Shown in pieces: positions 47,629 through 59,030 of a stretch of 64,000 nt of DNA (position 1 is its first letter; each line of letters begins with the position of its first letter). Both the position numbers and the translations under genes were made by a program. This DNA comes from Rhytidiadelphus loreus (lineage: Eukaryota > Streptophyta > Bryopsida > Hypnales > Hylocomiaceae), in the NCBI GenBank assembly GCA_947034895.1, contig OX344763.1:61895093-61959092 (forward strand). The letters run 5' to 3'. Below the pieces are notes generated by a model. It did no database searches and was not told the DNA's origin. It saw only the letters and a list, made by a program, of their open reading frames with translations.

Positions 47629-49395
47629 AGGGTCGGACGGGCCGTCAGAAGGGCAGACGGTGGGTTGGAGGAGTGGACGGCAGGTGGGAAGGACAGAGGG
47701 CGAATGGGAAGGCAGATGGCGGATTGGAGACTCGAAGGGTCCTTTGGGTGGTGAGATGGATGGATGGAAGTCGGAGGAGAGGACGGCGTTTTTTTGGCAA
47801 TTTTCAAACACAGCCTTAGAAATGGTCCATAACTTTTTGCTGGAAGATCAAAACTTGAAACAAATTCTTGGAGATGAAACTTGGCTTTATTTTCAACGTT
47901 TTTGTAGTTCAAAGTTTTTCGAAAAAAGACATTTTACTTTGCATAAAAAAGGTCTAAAAATCATGTTTTATGACATTTTACTGCGGTTGGCAAAGGGTCG
48001 GACGGACGGTCAGAAGGCCGGATGGCGGGTCTAAGGAACGGACAGCGGGTCAGAAGGGCGGATGGTGGATCGGAAGGGCGGGGTGTATGTACGTTAGACC
48101 CATGCATTTTCGGGAATGCTCTATTGTACTTCTAAGAACTTAGAGTATTGAATTGTGCTTTGTATACTTGGATTTAGGATTGATGTTTGTGACTAGTGAG
48201 TGATTGTGAGGGAGGAATTAATTGTTGTAGATCAATCATTAAGTATATAGGAGGTCTACCGAACATGTCACTAAGATCCAAAGCCATGCACATATGAAAT
48301 ATTCCTCCACAAAAAATAAAAAACGTATTAAGACTTAAGAGTAGTCTTTGTACAAAAAAGCACCACAATATGTTTGATGAAGAATTGATATTTTTCTTTA
48401 TTTGACTTGATGCCATTCGAAAACTATTTGCAGCCATTCAGAATCTTCAATCAAATGGAATTTTTATTTATTTTTCCACCATATATTCGTTGAAAATCAA
48501 AACTAATTTATTTCTAAGATTCTGCCAAATATGGATTGTAAATATTAAATTGAAAATAGATTCCAAAAGATTGCCCCTCCTTATTTTTTCTCCAAAAAAA
48601 CCCTAGCACTTCAACTCTATATGATCAAGATATTTATACTTTTATTTTAATTAGTACCATGTGATTTTTTACTAACAATCCAAAAAGTACAAATTTCTCA
48701 CTCTAAATTGGTTATTCAAAGAAATCAATAAAGCCCACAGGATCTTCACATGTATAATGTCTAGAAAAACAAAAAAAATATACAAGACAAGCTTTTAAAT
48801 TCAAATAATAACAAGTACAAAGTCATGTTATCCTAAAAAATTGCTTTGTGATTTGAAAAAGTATAAGGTCTAACATACTTACACCCAGCAAACGGCGGGT
48901 CGGAAAGATGGATGGCGGATTGGAGACCCGGAGCGTCAATCAAGTGGTGAGATGGGTGGACGGGGGTTGGAGAAGACGACATTTCTTCGGCCATTTTCAA
49001 ATACAGCCTTAGAAAATGATTCATAACTTTTTGTTGGAAAGTCAAAACTTGAAAAGTATTCTTGGAGGTGAAACTTGGATTCATTTCCAACCTTTTTGTA
49101 GTTCAAAGTTTTTTGAAAAAAAACATTTTATTATGCGTAAAAGAGGTTTGAAAATCATGTTTTATGACATTTTACTGTGGTCGGGCCGTCTGTGCCGTCC
49201 GCCCGTCCGCGATGACCGTCTATGCCAACCACGTCGTCCACCCGTCTGCGATGGCCGTCCGCTTGTCCTCACCGTCTAAACATCTGACGGGTGCCGTCTG
49301 ATAGACGCTGTCCACATCGTCTACGTGTCTGGAAAATCTGGATGTCCGAAAAATGGACGTATTTTTGCCCTGGACGTTGCAATTCGTCAACCCTG

Positions 49396-49403
49396 GTTGA
49401 GAC
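49396..49403. repeat. Right 8-bp target-site duplication (GTTGAGAC)
   Basis: Identical to 43424-43431. Confidence 0.93.
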
Positions 49404-49710
49404 TTCCAAGCAAAACACGTTTTACCACAAATTTCTTGATGATTGATCGTTTGGTAGACTACAAGCAAGCAGTGCACAACGTGACATTGGACGAGACATA
49501 CATGACGTTCGAGTTGAATTTGCAAAACCACAAAAATAGACATTTCATTATGGACAAGGCCAAACTTGCAAGGCATGGTATCTGTTTAGAGGAGTTCTGG
49601 ATTCAGTGTGACATTTTCCTACATATGGTAGAGCTCGTGTTGCTTTGTCTTTGTCATTTTGATGGAAAAGTCTCGGCAATGCCAAAAGCTTTAGAGGTCA
49701 AAATGAGGTA

Positions 49711-50120
49711 TTAGGAGCCACCCAAGACGTAACCAGTGCTTTTTTTGGACCATTATTGATTGTGTAGCTCAAATTTTTTAGATTTCTTCCAAAAAACCAT
49801 GCTTCATTATTTATAAATGTCATAGTGTCATATTTGAGTATTGTATAGCCTATGATGTCATCATTTAATCTAAATTAAGTACAAAAATAGGGTTGTAACC
49901 AATGCTTTTTACTCCTTTGTTGAATTTGAAAGTAAACCATATAGAGACTTTTATATTGAAATTAATAATATTTTGAATAGATTATGTCATTGTTGACAAC
50001 TTTGAATAATTTTTAAAACTAATTTTGATGAAATTGATGAAGTTTTTGAGTGAAACATTCCATTAACATTTCAAAAAGGACTCCGAAAAGGACCATTCCA
50101 CGGTCTCCATTGGCTCCTAA
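49711..50120. mobile_element. 410-bp MITE in the 3' part of the hAT gene
   Basis: Ends TTAGGAGCCA ... TGGCTCCTAA, flanked by TA at 49709-49710 and 50121-50122. It separates two coding parts of the hAT transposase and is AT-rich without a frame. The TA dinucleotide suggests a Tc1/mariner-type MITE; with only 2 bp of duplication the family is tentative. Confidence 0.7.
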
Positions 50121-51792
50121 TAGCTCACTTTGACCCTTAGTAATGATGATAGCCTTGAAGGAGCATGTTTATTCTCTCAAGGATGCTCCATTTTTCCTTG
50201 ATCCAGTGGTGGCAACACGATACGAGAAACAATTTGATGCTTGTTGGAAGTTGATGATTACTGATCTACACTATGCGGGGGCACTACTAAATTCATACTT
50301 GAGTGACGTAGAGGCTATTCATAACAATGGCTACGCAATGGAAGCTTTGAATTGAGTCATACGAAAATTGAGCATACCATTGAACGTATCAGTGGTGGAA
50401 GCAATGCAAAAGCTAAAACAATTTGAAGAAAAGACATGTGCATTCAATTCCCTACATGAGGCTCTCGATATCATTGGATGTCAATTATTGCCTCATCAAT
50501 GGTGGAATCGTTGGGGGGGGGGGGATGCTCCTTCAAAAATTGCAAAGTGAATTCTCGGTTTGACGTGCTCAACATCTTCGTGTGAAAGGAATTGGAGCAT
50601 GTATTCCTTTGTGAACAATAAAGTGCAAAACCGCTTGGCTACACCAAAGGCGGAGACATTGGTGTATATCTACGCGAACAACAAACTTGAACATCAGAAA
50701 CGTGGACACAATCCAACCATTTTTTACGACTAGATGTTTGTAGATGGAGATGTTGAGGATGAGCATGATGGGCCTTTGTCTTCAGGGGAAGAAGACGAGG
50801 TTGTTTCCGATTTTATGAGAGAACGCCAAAACCGCATGGATGAAGAGGATCGGTTGCGCAACAATCCTTGGAATGCAATGGTTCAGCCGCCACCTAGTCC
50901 TCCACGACCAATATACGTGAATACATTTGACTTTAATGACTATGGGTATGTTTCTTCTAGAAATTCACCTGTACATAGTCCATCGCATAATGTCGTGCAT
51001 ACTACGGATGCAATTTCGTCGGCACATGCATCACAGAGGAGGGAAAGCACCCTCGACAACAACGACGAAGGCGTACCTATTCCCATGGCACCCGTAGAAC
51101 AAGAAGCTAGATCTCCAATACCAACTAGTTCACCTTCGAATATGGCCCGCATTTTAAGAAGCATTGCACAAGTTCCAAAGAGAAGCGAACATGAAGAAGA
51201 GGCCATCAAAGTCAATGAAGTTGTACACAAGGGAATACCAAATCTTGTTGTATTGAACGCATCTACCCTCGGAACAACTGTTACTATAGATGATGATTCT
51301 AATGTACCATTGGTATATGTTATGAATCGAAGTCGGAATGTGCCGTTGAATCTAGAGACGACTAGAAATGTGGCAACAGTAAGGAGGTTTATTCCAACCC
51401 TTCCAACAAGGCCACCGATGCATGGAGGTGGTTTACGGACAATTGAAGAAGAGGTCCACGGCTCAGCTCCACAACCCACTCAACCTTCATCCGTGTCTGG
51501 CTCTAGCAAATCATCATTAGGAATCCAAAGGCGCAACAGTAGAGGCCAGAAAAGGCGTATTAGGAGGGTTGACAAGAGGGGACCTCGAAACCCTAAACAA
51601 CCCACTCAAATTGTCCAACGGTGTACCATTGGAGCGGGATGTTCTATCCAGAATGTTGGACAATCAAGTAGAGGAGGGCAACACCCTACATCCAACATGG
51701 ATGGAACTACGGATGCATTGAGGCTCACGAAACGACTTCTGCAAACTGAAGGCTTACGTGGTGTAGATACAGAAGTTCGAAATCTAAACTGA

Positions 51793-52440
51793 GAGGTAGA
51801 GTGTGAAGTACGAATCGAAGTAGTAACAAGGAAAGATGATGAAAACGAGAGCTTGGGCGACAACTAGAGCAACAAAGAGTCTTATGAAGATACAGACCCT
51901 AATGCTGATGAGGTGCCGAGCAATTCCACATTCACGCCTGGTGACTAGAGTACTAGACAAGTAGATAATAATTATAGTTATAAGGTTTTAGCTTATATGT
52001 TTGGTAGCGAATCTTTGTAGTTCAAGCTTTAAGCCTTCATCCTGATGTGTAAGGATTTTGTAGTGCCTCATCAAGCATATGAGCATATTAGAATGAGGGA
52101 CAGATTACTGGTTTTAAAATATATGTTGAGTTCTAATTGTTAGGTAGTTAGGTGATAACTGCAACGAGGTTATAGAATTGGAATGCAAGTACGACTACAT
52201 TTGAAGTTCACCTCAAAACAATATAGATGACTTATTAATATAATTGTTGTTGATATTATTATTGTGGCCTTATATTGGATGACTTTTTGGAATTAGAGAA
52301 GTTCTGTCCAATTTACATTTCATTAGCTCTATTATTTGCACTTATAAATTGTAAATCCCAATATAACGTAGCACCTAATTCTACGCTTATAGAATTCCTT
52401 TGTGACGTGTTACTTCAAAGACTGAATATGCCAAATTGAA
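51793..52440. other. 3' flank of the hAT gene
   Basis: Non-coding, AT-rich. I did not find a clear outer terminal repeat for the host hAT element. Confidence 0.5.
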
Positions 52441-52725
52441 ATCCTAAACTGAACCTACACCCAAGGTCGCCTTCTCCCCTCATCTAAGGTCGCCTAGGAA
52501 CCCGCGGTCGCCGTCAACTGTTCCCACATGCAATCACCCTGTAACCCAAAGTTGCCCCTACTTCTTGGACCCAAGGTCGCCCCTCAATACCTAAAGCCAC
52601 GGTTGCCCCTAAGCCCGAAGTTGCCTTCAACCCTAAACCTGCAGTCGCCTCTATTTTTTCCACCCGAGGTTGCCCAAGGCAAACCTGCACGCGCCCCCAC
52701 CCGCAGTCGCCCCCATTGGTTGTCC
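52441..52725 (+). repeat. Cluster 4 of the CCCGCAGTCGCCC motif family
   Basis: Variants such as ACCCAAGGTCGCCC, ACCCGCGGTCGCC and ACCTGCAGTCGCC, all on the plus strand. With cluster 3 it brackets the hAT gene, so both may be subterminal parts of the host element. Confidence 0.7.
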
Positions 52726-52901
52726 ACATCAGTCTTGTAGCCCTGCCACTTAGGCAAAATCTATTTACCGTGGGGTAAATTTTTTTACCCCTCCGCGATG
52801 CGTTGTCAAATAAACTCGACATTTAGTGACACGCGACACGCGACATCAGACGTCATACACGATGCCTAAACCCAAAAATATGTTAGACAAGACAACCTTG
52901 G

Positions 52902-53935
52902 TTGTTGGTAAAAGAGGAAATTGACGCCTTATTGAAAGCTGGATTTATCTATAAGGTTCACAATTCCGAATGGGTATTATCCATTGTTGTTGTTCCTAAA
53001 AAACCAGAACCTAAAGGGAAGGTAAAGATCCGGGTTTGTCAGGACTTCCAGAAACTAAATGCAGCATCAAGGAAGGACTTCTTTTCGCTACCTTTTACAG
53101 ACATCATCCTGGACCAAGTCTCCGGAAATGAATGTTATAATTTCTTGGACAGATTCTCCGAATATAACCAAGTCTCAATCCGGTAGGCGGATCAACTAAA
53201 AACCACATTCACAACGAAATGGGGAACGTTTGCGTTTACCTGGATGCCATTTGGACTATGTAACGTGCCCGGAACATTTCAACGGCTCATGATGGACATC
53301 TTCCAAGACTTTCTACAACATTTTTTGGAAGTCTTCATTGATGATTTTGTGGCATTTAGCCCTCAAACGTCCTAGTTGGAGTATTTACGGAAAACTTTCC
53401 AAAGATGTAGGGAGACTAACCTCAAACTACATCCGAGAAAGTGTGTCTTCGGCATGGAAACTGGAATTTTACTCGGACACGTTGTCAGCCTCAAGGGATT
53501 GGAAGTGGATACGGACAAGGTAAAGGTTATGCTTACTTTGGCCCCTTCTACATGTATACAAGAAATCCGGGGATTCCTTGGATGTGTCGGATACTATCGT
53601 TCATAGACGGATATGCCTGGAAAGCTAATCCACTAACATAACTACTAAAAAAAGATATAGAATTTGTCTGGACACCAGAAAGACATGAGGCTTTTGAAGA
53701 CCTCAAAATGGCTTTGGTAAAAGCCCCAATCCTAGCTTCCCCAGATTAGACAAAGGAATTCCACGTTACTTTAGACGCTTCCAAGTGGTGCCTCGGAGCC
53801 ATCCTTTGGCAATATGATGATCAACATAGAGAATGTCCATTGTATTATTCAAGTAGACAGATGAGTTTTGCCGAAAGGAAGTACACTACTACAGAAAGAA
53901 CATTATATTCAATATTTTGGGAGTTTTCCAATGAA
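52902..53935 (+). pseudogene. Ty3/Gypsy reverse transcriptase-RNase H relic
   Basis: Fragmentary pol homology: the RT entrance (EEIDALLKAGFIYKV), WMPFGLCNVPGTFQRLM, the active-site motif as FIDDF, and then RNase-H-like LDASKWCLGAIL and SRQMSFAERKYTTTERTLYSI. In-frame stops lie near 53184 and 53373, with frame loss after 53604. No gag, protease, integrase or LTR is attached, so it is an old fragment independent of the young LTR element to its right. Confidence 0.85.
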
Positions 53936-54200
53936 ACGGGAGTCATCATATAATGACTTGTGAATGTCTAGAAGCACCTAAGTGATAAATAGAGCTAATT
54001 TTGAGGTTTGAAAACACATAAAACACAATGCGAAGCCATTCGAAAGAAATTTGCAAATCCAAGATTAGAAATGGTTTTTAGAAATGGCAATATGTTATTC
54101 TATTAATAGAAATCATTCACCACATGTACACATATTTGATGAATACATTGCAAAATGAAATGTAATAACATGGAAGCCTAGCCCGCCCACCATTACACTT
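53936..54200. other. Flank between the RT relic and the LTR element
   Basis: Non-coding. The last five bases, CACTT, should be the left target duplication of the LTR element; the right copy lies beyond the window. Confidence 0.4.
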
Positions 54201-55616
54201 TGTAGTCTTGTGAAATTTTTATTTTTGAGAACTTGTAGAAAATAGTGTAAATAGAGTAAACTTGGCAATTGGTTCCCACAATAGAGTAATAATATAGGCA
54301 AATTGATGGGTTAAAATGGATTTGTAAAGTCGCCAAGGAATTAGATTGCATGAGAGACAATATGACTTGGTACCTATGATTTGAAAGGTTGTCTTCAGTA
54401 GTAGAATATAGTCGGACAATTTGTCATTTCTTCTCCCCCTTTTGGGCTCTCTTTTTGGCAATCAACTTGTTTTGTATCGGTGTATTTCTTCAATGGAATT
54501 TTGAGCAATTTGCCTTGTGTAATTCTTATTTGTTTACATCTTTGGATCTAGTGATTGGACTAGTAGATTGTATTAGTCGATTTGACTTGTGTGTACTGAG
54601 TACCAGTGATTGGGCCAGCCACCTATTGATCCAGTGATTGGATTTATTTGGTTTTGGATATTTGAATAAGTGAGTGAAGTTAAGCAAATTGTCTATTGTG
54701 TTGTCGTGTACCAGTGATTGGGCCGGCCAACTAAACAATTTGTCTTTGAATTATTGAAAATTCTTATTGTATAATTTTGTCGATCTTGTGATAGGATTGT
54801 TGTGATAAAACAAATTGTCTTTGATTGGTTTGTGAGTTCATAATTGTGTGTTTATTAATCCAGTGATTGGATTAATTTATTGTGGCAATTTGATTGATTG
54901 TGTGAAGTTGAAAAATTTGTATGTTGCTGTGTACCAGTGATTGGACCAGCCATTCTTTCAAAGTGTTTTCAAATATTGGAGAATCTTTCCGTGTAATTGT
55001 GCCAGCCTTGTGGTTGATTAGTTGTGATAAATCAATTTGTCTTGTATCAATTTTGTGAGCATATGATTGTGAGAGTATTGACTTAGTGATCAAAACTTTG
55101 TGAGATACAACAATTTGTCTTTTACCAAAATCAAAAGATTGCGATTGTGCATTTACTTATCCATTGATTGGGAATTGGAGTTGACTTATCAAATTGTCAA
55201 TTTGAGATGGTGATTGAATATCTTTGGGATGAATCTTATCACATAAGTAAGTGTGATGAATTGGCATTGTGTTCTTGACAAATTGACAAGGTATTGGAGG
55301 ACCAGCGGATGTTGATTCAAATTCTTTCATCATGCAAATTGCCAATCAATTAGTGGATCAGGGAGTTGTTCAATTTCATTTATAAGGTATATATGATCAA
55401 TTGACCATGAAGCAATTTCTAGTTTGGAATTGTATATAGAGAATCGATAAGATATTGATAAATTGCCAATAGATTATATAAGTATATTTTTCATTTTTTT
55501 TATAAGATACAAGTGACTTTAGCTACTAATACGTTAGACTATTTGACTATTCCCAAGTTTGGAACCCCTATACTTAGTCTTGGGGTTTTGTGAGATGAAC
55601 AAAAACTTAGACTACA
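54201..55616 (+). repeat. 5' LTR (1,416 bp)
   Basis: Starts TGTAGTCT and ends AGACTACA. Contains many imperfect internal repeats of (C)CAGTGATTGG(A/G)(C)CAGC and CAAATTGTCTTTG. Frames of 60-80 codons occur in identical form in both LTRs and are not genes. Confidence 0.95.
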
Positions 55617-55619
55617 TTT

Positions 55620-55637
55620 TGGCGCCGCTGCCGGGGA
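55620..55637 (+). promoter_or_regulatory. Primer-binding site, tRNA-Asp type
   Basis: TGGCGCCGCTGCCGGGGA begins three bases after the 5' LTR. It resembles the TGGCGCCGTTGCCGGGGA site of many plant Ty3/Gypsy (Tat/Athila) elements with one difference. Confidence 0.85.
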
Positions 55638-57480
55638 ATAGTCCTGGCTAACGGTGGCTAAATTGTAGAATAGAAAAAAGGAATTTTATTTTATAATTGA
55701 TAAGGAAGTTCTGAAGAATAAATTAGTAGAAATAGATTATTTTTATCTTCTTTGAGTTTAAAGGAAAACTCCAAGAATGATTTATGTTTTTACTAATCGT
55801 TTTCTCTTGCAACTCCTTATCAAAATTTATAAAGTTCCTTAATACTAAAATGGAAAATAAAATAATAATATGTTTGCTTATATAAATTTTGGAAGAATTA
55901 TAATAATTGATGATTTAAAAGAGAAAAAGTTTTGCATTGATTGTATTCATCAGCATTTAAGAAATTTTGTAACTCTAATTTATTTAGACCAATTTGAAGA
56001 GAAAGTGATTTAATTCAACCTGATTATTTAGAAATATTAAAAAAAAAAAAAAAAAGCAGCAATAAAAATAAAAATAAAAATAAACATGCATGAGATAATG
56101 TTTTGAGTTCAAGGTTAAATTGGCAAGTTTATGCAACAAATTGCTTGTTAAGAAAGATTGTTTCAGATGTCATGGATTACTTGTCTATTAGAAGAAGTCA
56201 CCAAGAAATATTAGACAAATTAGGTCAAATAAAATAATTTTCAGAAAATATATAATGAAATAAGTATTTAATATAATCAAAATAAATAATTTAATGTATT
56301 AAAAATAAAACATTTATTAAATTATAAATAAGAAATTTAATATAATGAAATAAATATTTTAATATAATATAGTAATATAATACTATTAAAATATAATATT
56401 TTAAAATATAAAATATAAAATGTAGAAATATTAAGTATTTAAAAAATTAAAATATTGAAAATTATATTGAAAATTAATATCTAATCTAATTTGACTAAAA
56501 GACCTCACATCTATATCATATTTATATTAATTATTGTTAAAATATATTATGATTTATTAAAAATATTATTTTATTTTACTTTATTTACTAGTGTGCAGGC
56601 ATACAACCTTATTTTGACCAAAATAAAATAATATTAAATTCCTCTACTATGGTCTTGATGAAGTTTTAAGAAAATAGATAATTTGATTGTTTTACAATAA
56701 AGTGACTAATTGACCAATTGACACATACATAGGTATCGTGAGAAGTTTGTTATTTTTGTTACAAATTTGGAATAAACTTGATATAAGATTTAATTATGCT
56801 AAGTCATCAAATTGCAAAATTACTCAAAGTCAAAACGTCCTAAACTTATTTTGTGAGAAAGGAAAAGAAAATAACATAAAAATGATGATAAATGATATAA
56901 TAATTATTTTTCTTAAAATAAAAATAAAAATAAAAAATTGAGTCTAATTGTTTTATAACATGTCAAGTGAATTAAGAGTTTGTTTTTTGTTTTTTTGTTT
57001 TTTTATGTGTAACAAGCCTAATGGAGTTAATCATTTCATGAGAAAGAAAAAATAAGAAAGAATGTGATAATGGCAAAGAGTGATCAAAGTATGGGGACTG
57101 AAAAGAACAATTGGACCCCAAACCTTGCCTTTATGATTTTTTTTAGAAATCTATTAAGTAAGAAATGGGAAGAAGCCAATTGTCAAAATTTTATGTTTAT
57201 GGTTTAGTTCACCTATGTACTAAGAGTACAATTCAATAGTCTAAGACAAATTATCAAAAATAAAATAAAATAATAATAATAATAATAATTACTTCACTTT
57301 ATTTTTAATTTTTTTAATTTTTTAATTTTTTTTACATAAGACAAGGTTATGGCAATGCCATTAGAAATTAGCCTTGTGGGAGCATACATGGTATATATGA
57401 GATTGTCAAAATTTTACAGCAAAGTAAAAACAACATTTGATTAGCTATAATTTATTATCTAGGTTCAAATGCATAATATA
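55638..57480. other. Left interior of the LTR element
   Basis: Very AT-rich; contains poly(A) and AAATAAAAATA-type runs (about 56040-56085, 56360-56470) and an AAT microsatellite near 57270. No gag-like frame. Confidence 0.7.
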
Positions 57481-57489
57481 AAACCCTAG
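57481..57489 (+). promoter_or_regulatory. Telo-box (AAACCCTAG) of the captured gene
   Basis: Lies about 110 bp before the TATA box. Typical of plant promoters for translation-related and cell-division genes. Confidence 0.5.
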
Positions 57490-57591
57490 AAAGGAAATTA
57501 ACAGTCAGTTCAGCGTAATCGTCCGATCTCAGCTATTCGACGGTCACGATGAATTAGGTTTTCCGATTAAATCTTGAGCGTCGGAGGCCAA

Positions 57592-57599
57592 CTATAAAT
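57592..57599 (+). promoter_or_regulatory. TATA box (CTATAAAT) of the captured gene
   Basis: TATAAA context in a locally GC-richer stretch; transcription would start near 57620-57630 in the pyrimidine-rich CTTCTTCTATC. Confidence 0.55.
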
Positions 57600-57619
57600 C
57601 CCCTCCCGAGTGCAAAGTC

Positions 57620-59030
57620 CTTCTTCTATCTTTGTCACCTCGTCGCCTGTGAGTTTCGCACTGCTTGTTTTTACTTCCTGATTTGTGCTTGCTTATCCCC
57701 TTGCATTGTCTATTCGTGTTAACAAGCTGTTGTAGTTTGTTTTCATTGTACTGTTTGTTTTGACTGGTTGTAGTTATTTGTGGTTGTTGCCTTCTAGGTT
57801 TTTTTCTAGAGGTATAGGGTTTGTCTGTGTATGGTAGTTTTACTCCGAGCGTGATTGTCTAACTTTTGTTTGCTTTCCTTTACTTGATCATTGAGCTCCG
57901 CGGCTGGCGGCTAGATTTGGTAATATTTTACTCTCGGATGACATGCCGGTGGCCCTGATCAACTGCGGCAACAGCAGCAGCAGTTGGTTTTTTCTGCTCG
58001 CGGTTGTGTTTTAGGTTTTTCCTTACTGAGTCAGCGCGTCCGTGGTGTAATCTATAGGGAGATTTGTAATTTGATATGGTGCGGTTTGATTTGCTCAAGA
58101 TGCGGTTCAATTGCTGTAGGTGCCTTTGTAAATTGTAATTCATGGCAATGAGGAGAACTGACGTGAAAGTCATGGAGGTTGTGACAAGAGGCACCCCCCC
58201 TCTTATCAATACTTTTCCCGGAAGGGGACACCGCATCAGCCCGACTGCTACTATCCTTGCAGATCTCAAAGAGAACGAGATGGCCATGAAGTGTAATTAC
58301 TCCTCTCAGGAGAAGACCCCTGATCACTTGCTTCTGCAGGATCGGAAGTTTGTTAAGCTCCTTCAGGTCCACAATACAGATGCTATACAACGCGCCATTG
58401 CTGAAGCTTCCGGCGAGTTTGCTAAGCAAATGAAGGCCCAGCTAGATTCTATTCTAGATGCAGATGATCTTACAAGTGTGAAAGAGCTTACAAGGTCCAG
58501 GAAGATCAAGTCCTTGGTAGATATGTACTTAAAAAGTAAGGATGGTAAGGCAGCACTCCGCGACATGAACAAGGTAACCGGGAGACTTGATATTCTTCGT
58601 GACATCAAAGCTTGTATTAAAAACGAGGATGCAGAGGAGCTCAAACAGATCCGGCTCCAAATCGACACTCTTACTAATGTACCTGGTGGTGGATTCGTCG
58701 ATCTCATATCCGGCTACTTGGAGGCTAACAACATGCTCATGAACAACAAACTGTCGGCAGGAGATCTGGCTCTTATTCAAGACAAGCTTGCTAGTGGCGA
58801 CACGTTCGGCTTAGGGGAGTCTTCCAAGACTTGGTTATCTCATATCATTGCAAACCTCCTGCGAGGCTAATAGAGAGTCATAGGTTCCATTGTTGTCAGA
58901 GCGATTGCTATCTCACGTACATTTTGTCAAGTAATGCAAATATCACTCTTCTTTTGTTTTAGACTTCGTGAACTATTTCACATTCCTCGATGTTGCTTTT
59001 GCACTCTAGGAATAAAGCTTGTGCCACTTT
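57620..59030 (+). CDS. Intact gene of unknown function carried inside the LTR element
   Basis: Coding frame 58142-58870, 242 codons, no interruption. Upstream there is a plausible 5'UTR intron from GTGAGT at 57649 to TGTAG at 58119, a TATA box at 57592 and a telo-box at 57481; AATAAA follows at 59011. The second in-frame ATG is at 58148. The protein is basic at the N terminus (MAMRRTDVKVMEVVTRG), then mostly helical and charged, with no signal peptide or membrane segment. I do not recognise the family; it is not gag, pol or env. Coding GC content (near one half) contrasts with the AT-rich interior around it, which fits acquisition from a host gene. It is in the same orientation as the LTRs. 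It is the only long, undamaged reading frame with gene structure in this window. Confidence 0.75.
59011..59016 (+). terminator. Poly(A) signal AATAAA of the captured gene
   Basis: 141 bp after the stop codon, followed by T-rich DNA. Confidence 0.6.

Larger units (their letters stand above)
43432..49395. mobile_element. 5,964-bp fold-back hAT element nested in a hAT transposase gene
   Basis: Terminal inverted repeats begin CAGGGTTGAC and end GTCAACCCTG; 8-bp perfect target duplication GTTGAGAC; both are hAT hallmarks. No transposase frame inside, so it is non-autonomous. The element is built of two long inverted arms (43432-45627 and 46641-49395) around a 1,013-bp unique centre. Outer parts of the arms hold ~260-350-bp repeats containing TTTTACGCATAGTAAAATG and GC-rich terminal DNA. 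Inner ~1 kb of the arms is nearly identical. The insertion interrupts the host hAT gene between the codons for Arg and Leu in ..KMLR/LPSKTR.. Confidence 0.92.
42286..51792 (+). pseudogene. hAT transposase gene split by two insertions
   Basis: 5' part 42286-43431, 3' part 49396-51792. A degraded BED-finger-like N terminus (KCVFCRWSKAF, about 42370) precedes the DUF659/hAT core: CLDGWSD (candidate first catalytic Asp), QLCTDNAAVMMGA (second), CAAHILDLLLEDW. The core reaches FSPNKMLR at 43429; removing the 5,964-bp insertion plus one target copy joins it in frame to LPSKTRFTTNFLMIDRL at 49403 on. Downstream: RYEKQFDA, PHQWWNRWGG, then the C-terminal dimerisation segment SCERNWSMYSF and NRLATPKAETLVYIY (about 50580-50680). 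After FYD an in-frame TAG (50731-50733) leads directly into a 352-codon acidic, low-complexity tail (50734-51792), so the tail belonged to the same protein. Other stops: TAA 43380-43382, TGA 50353-50355, TGA 50548-50550, plus frame loss around the MITE. Non-functional. Confidence 0.85.
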
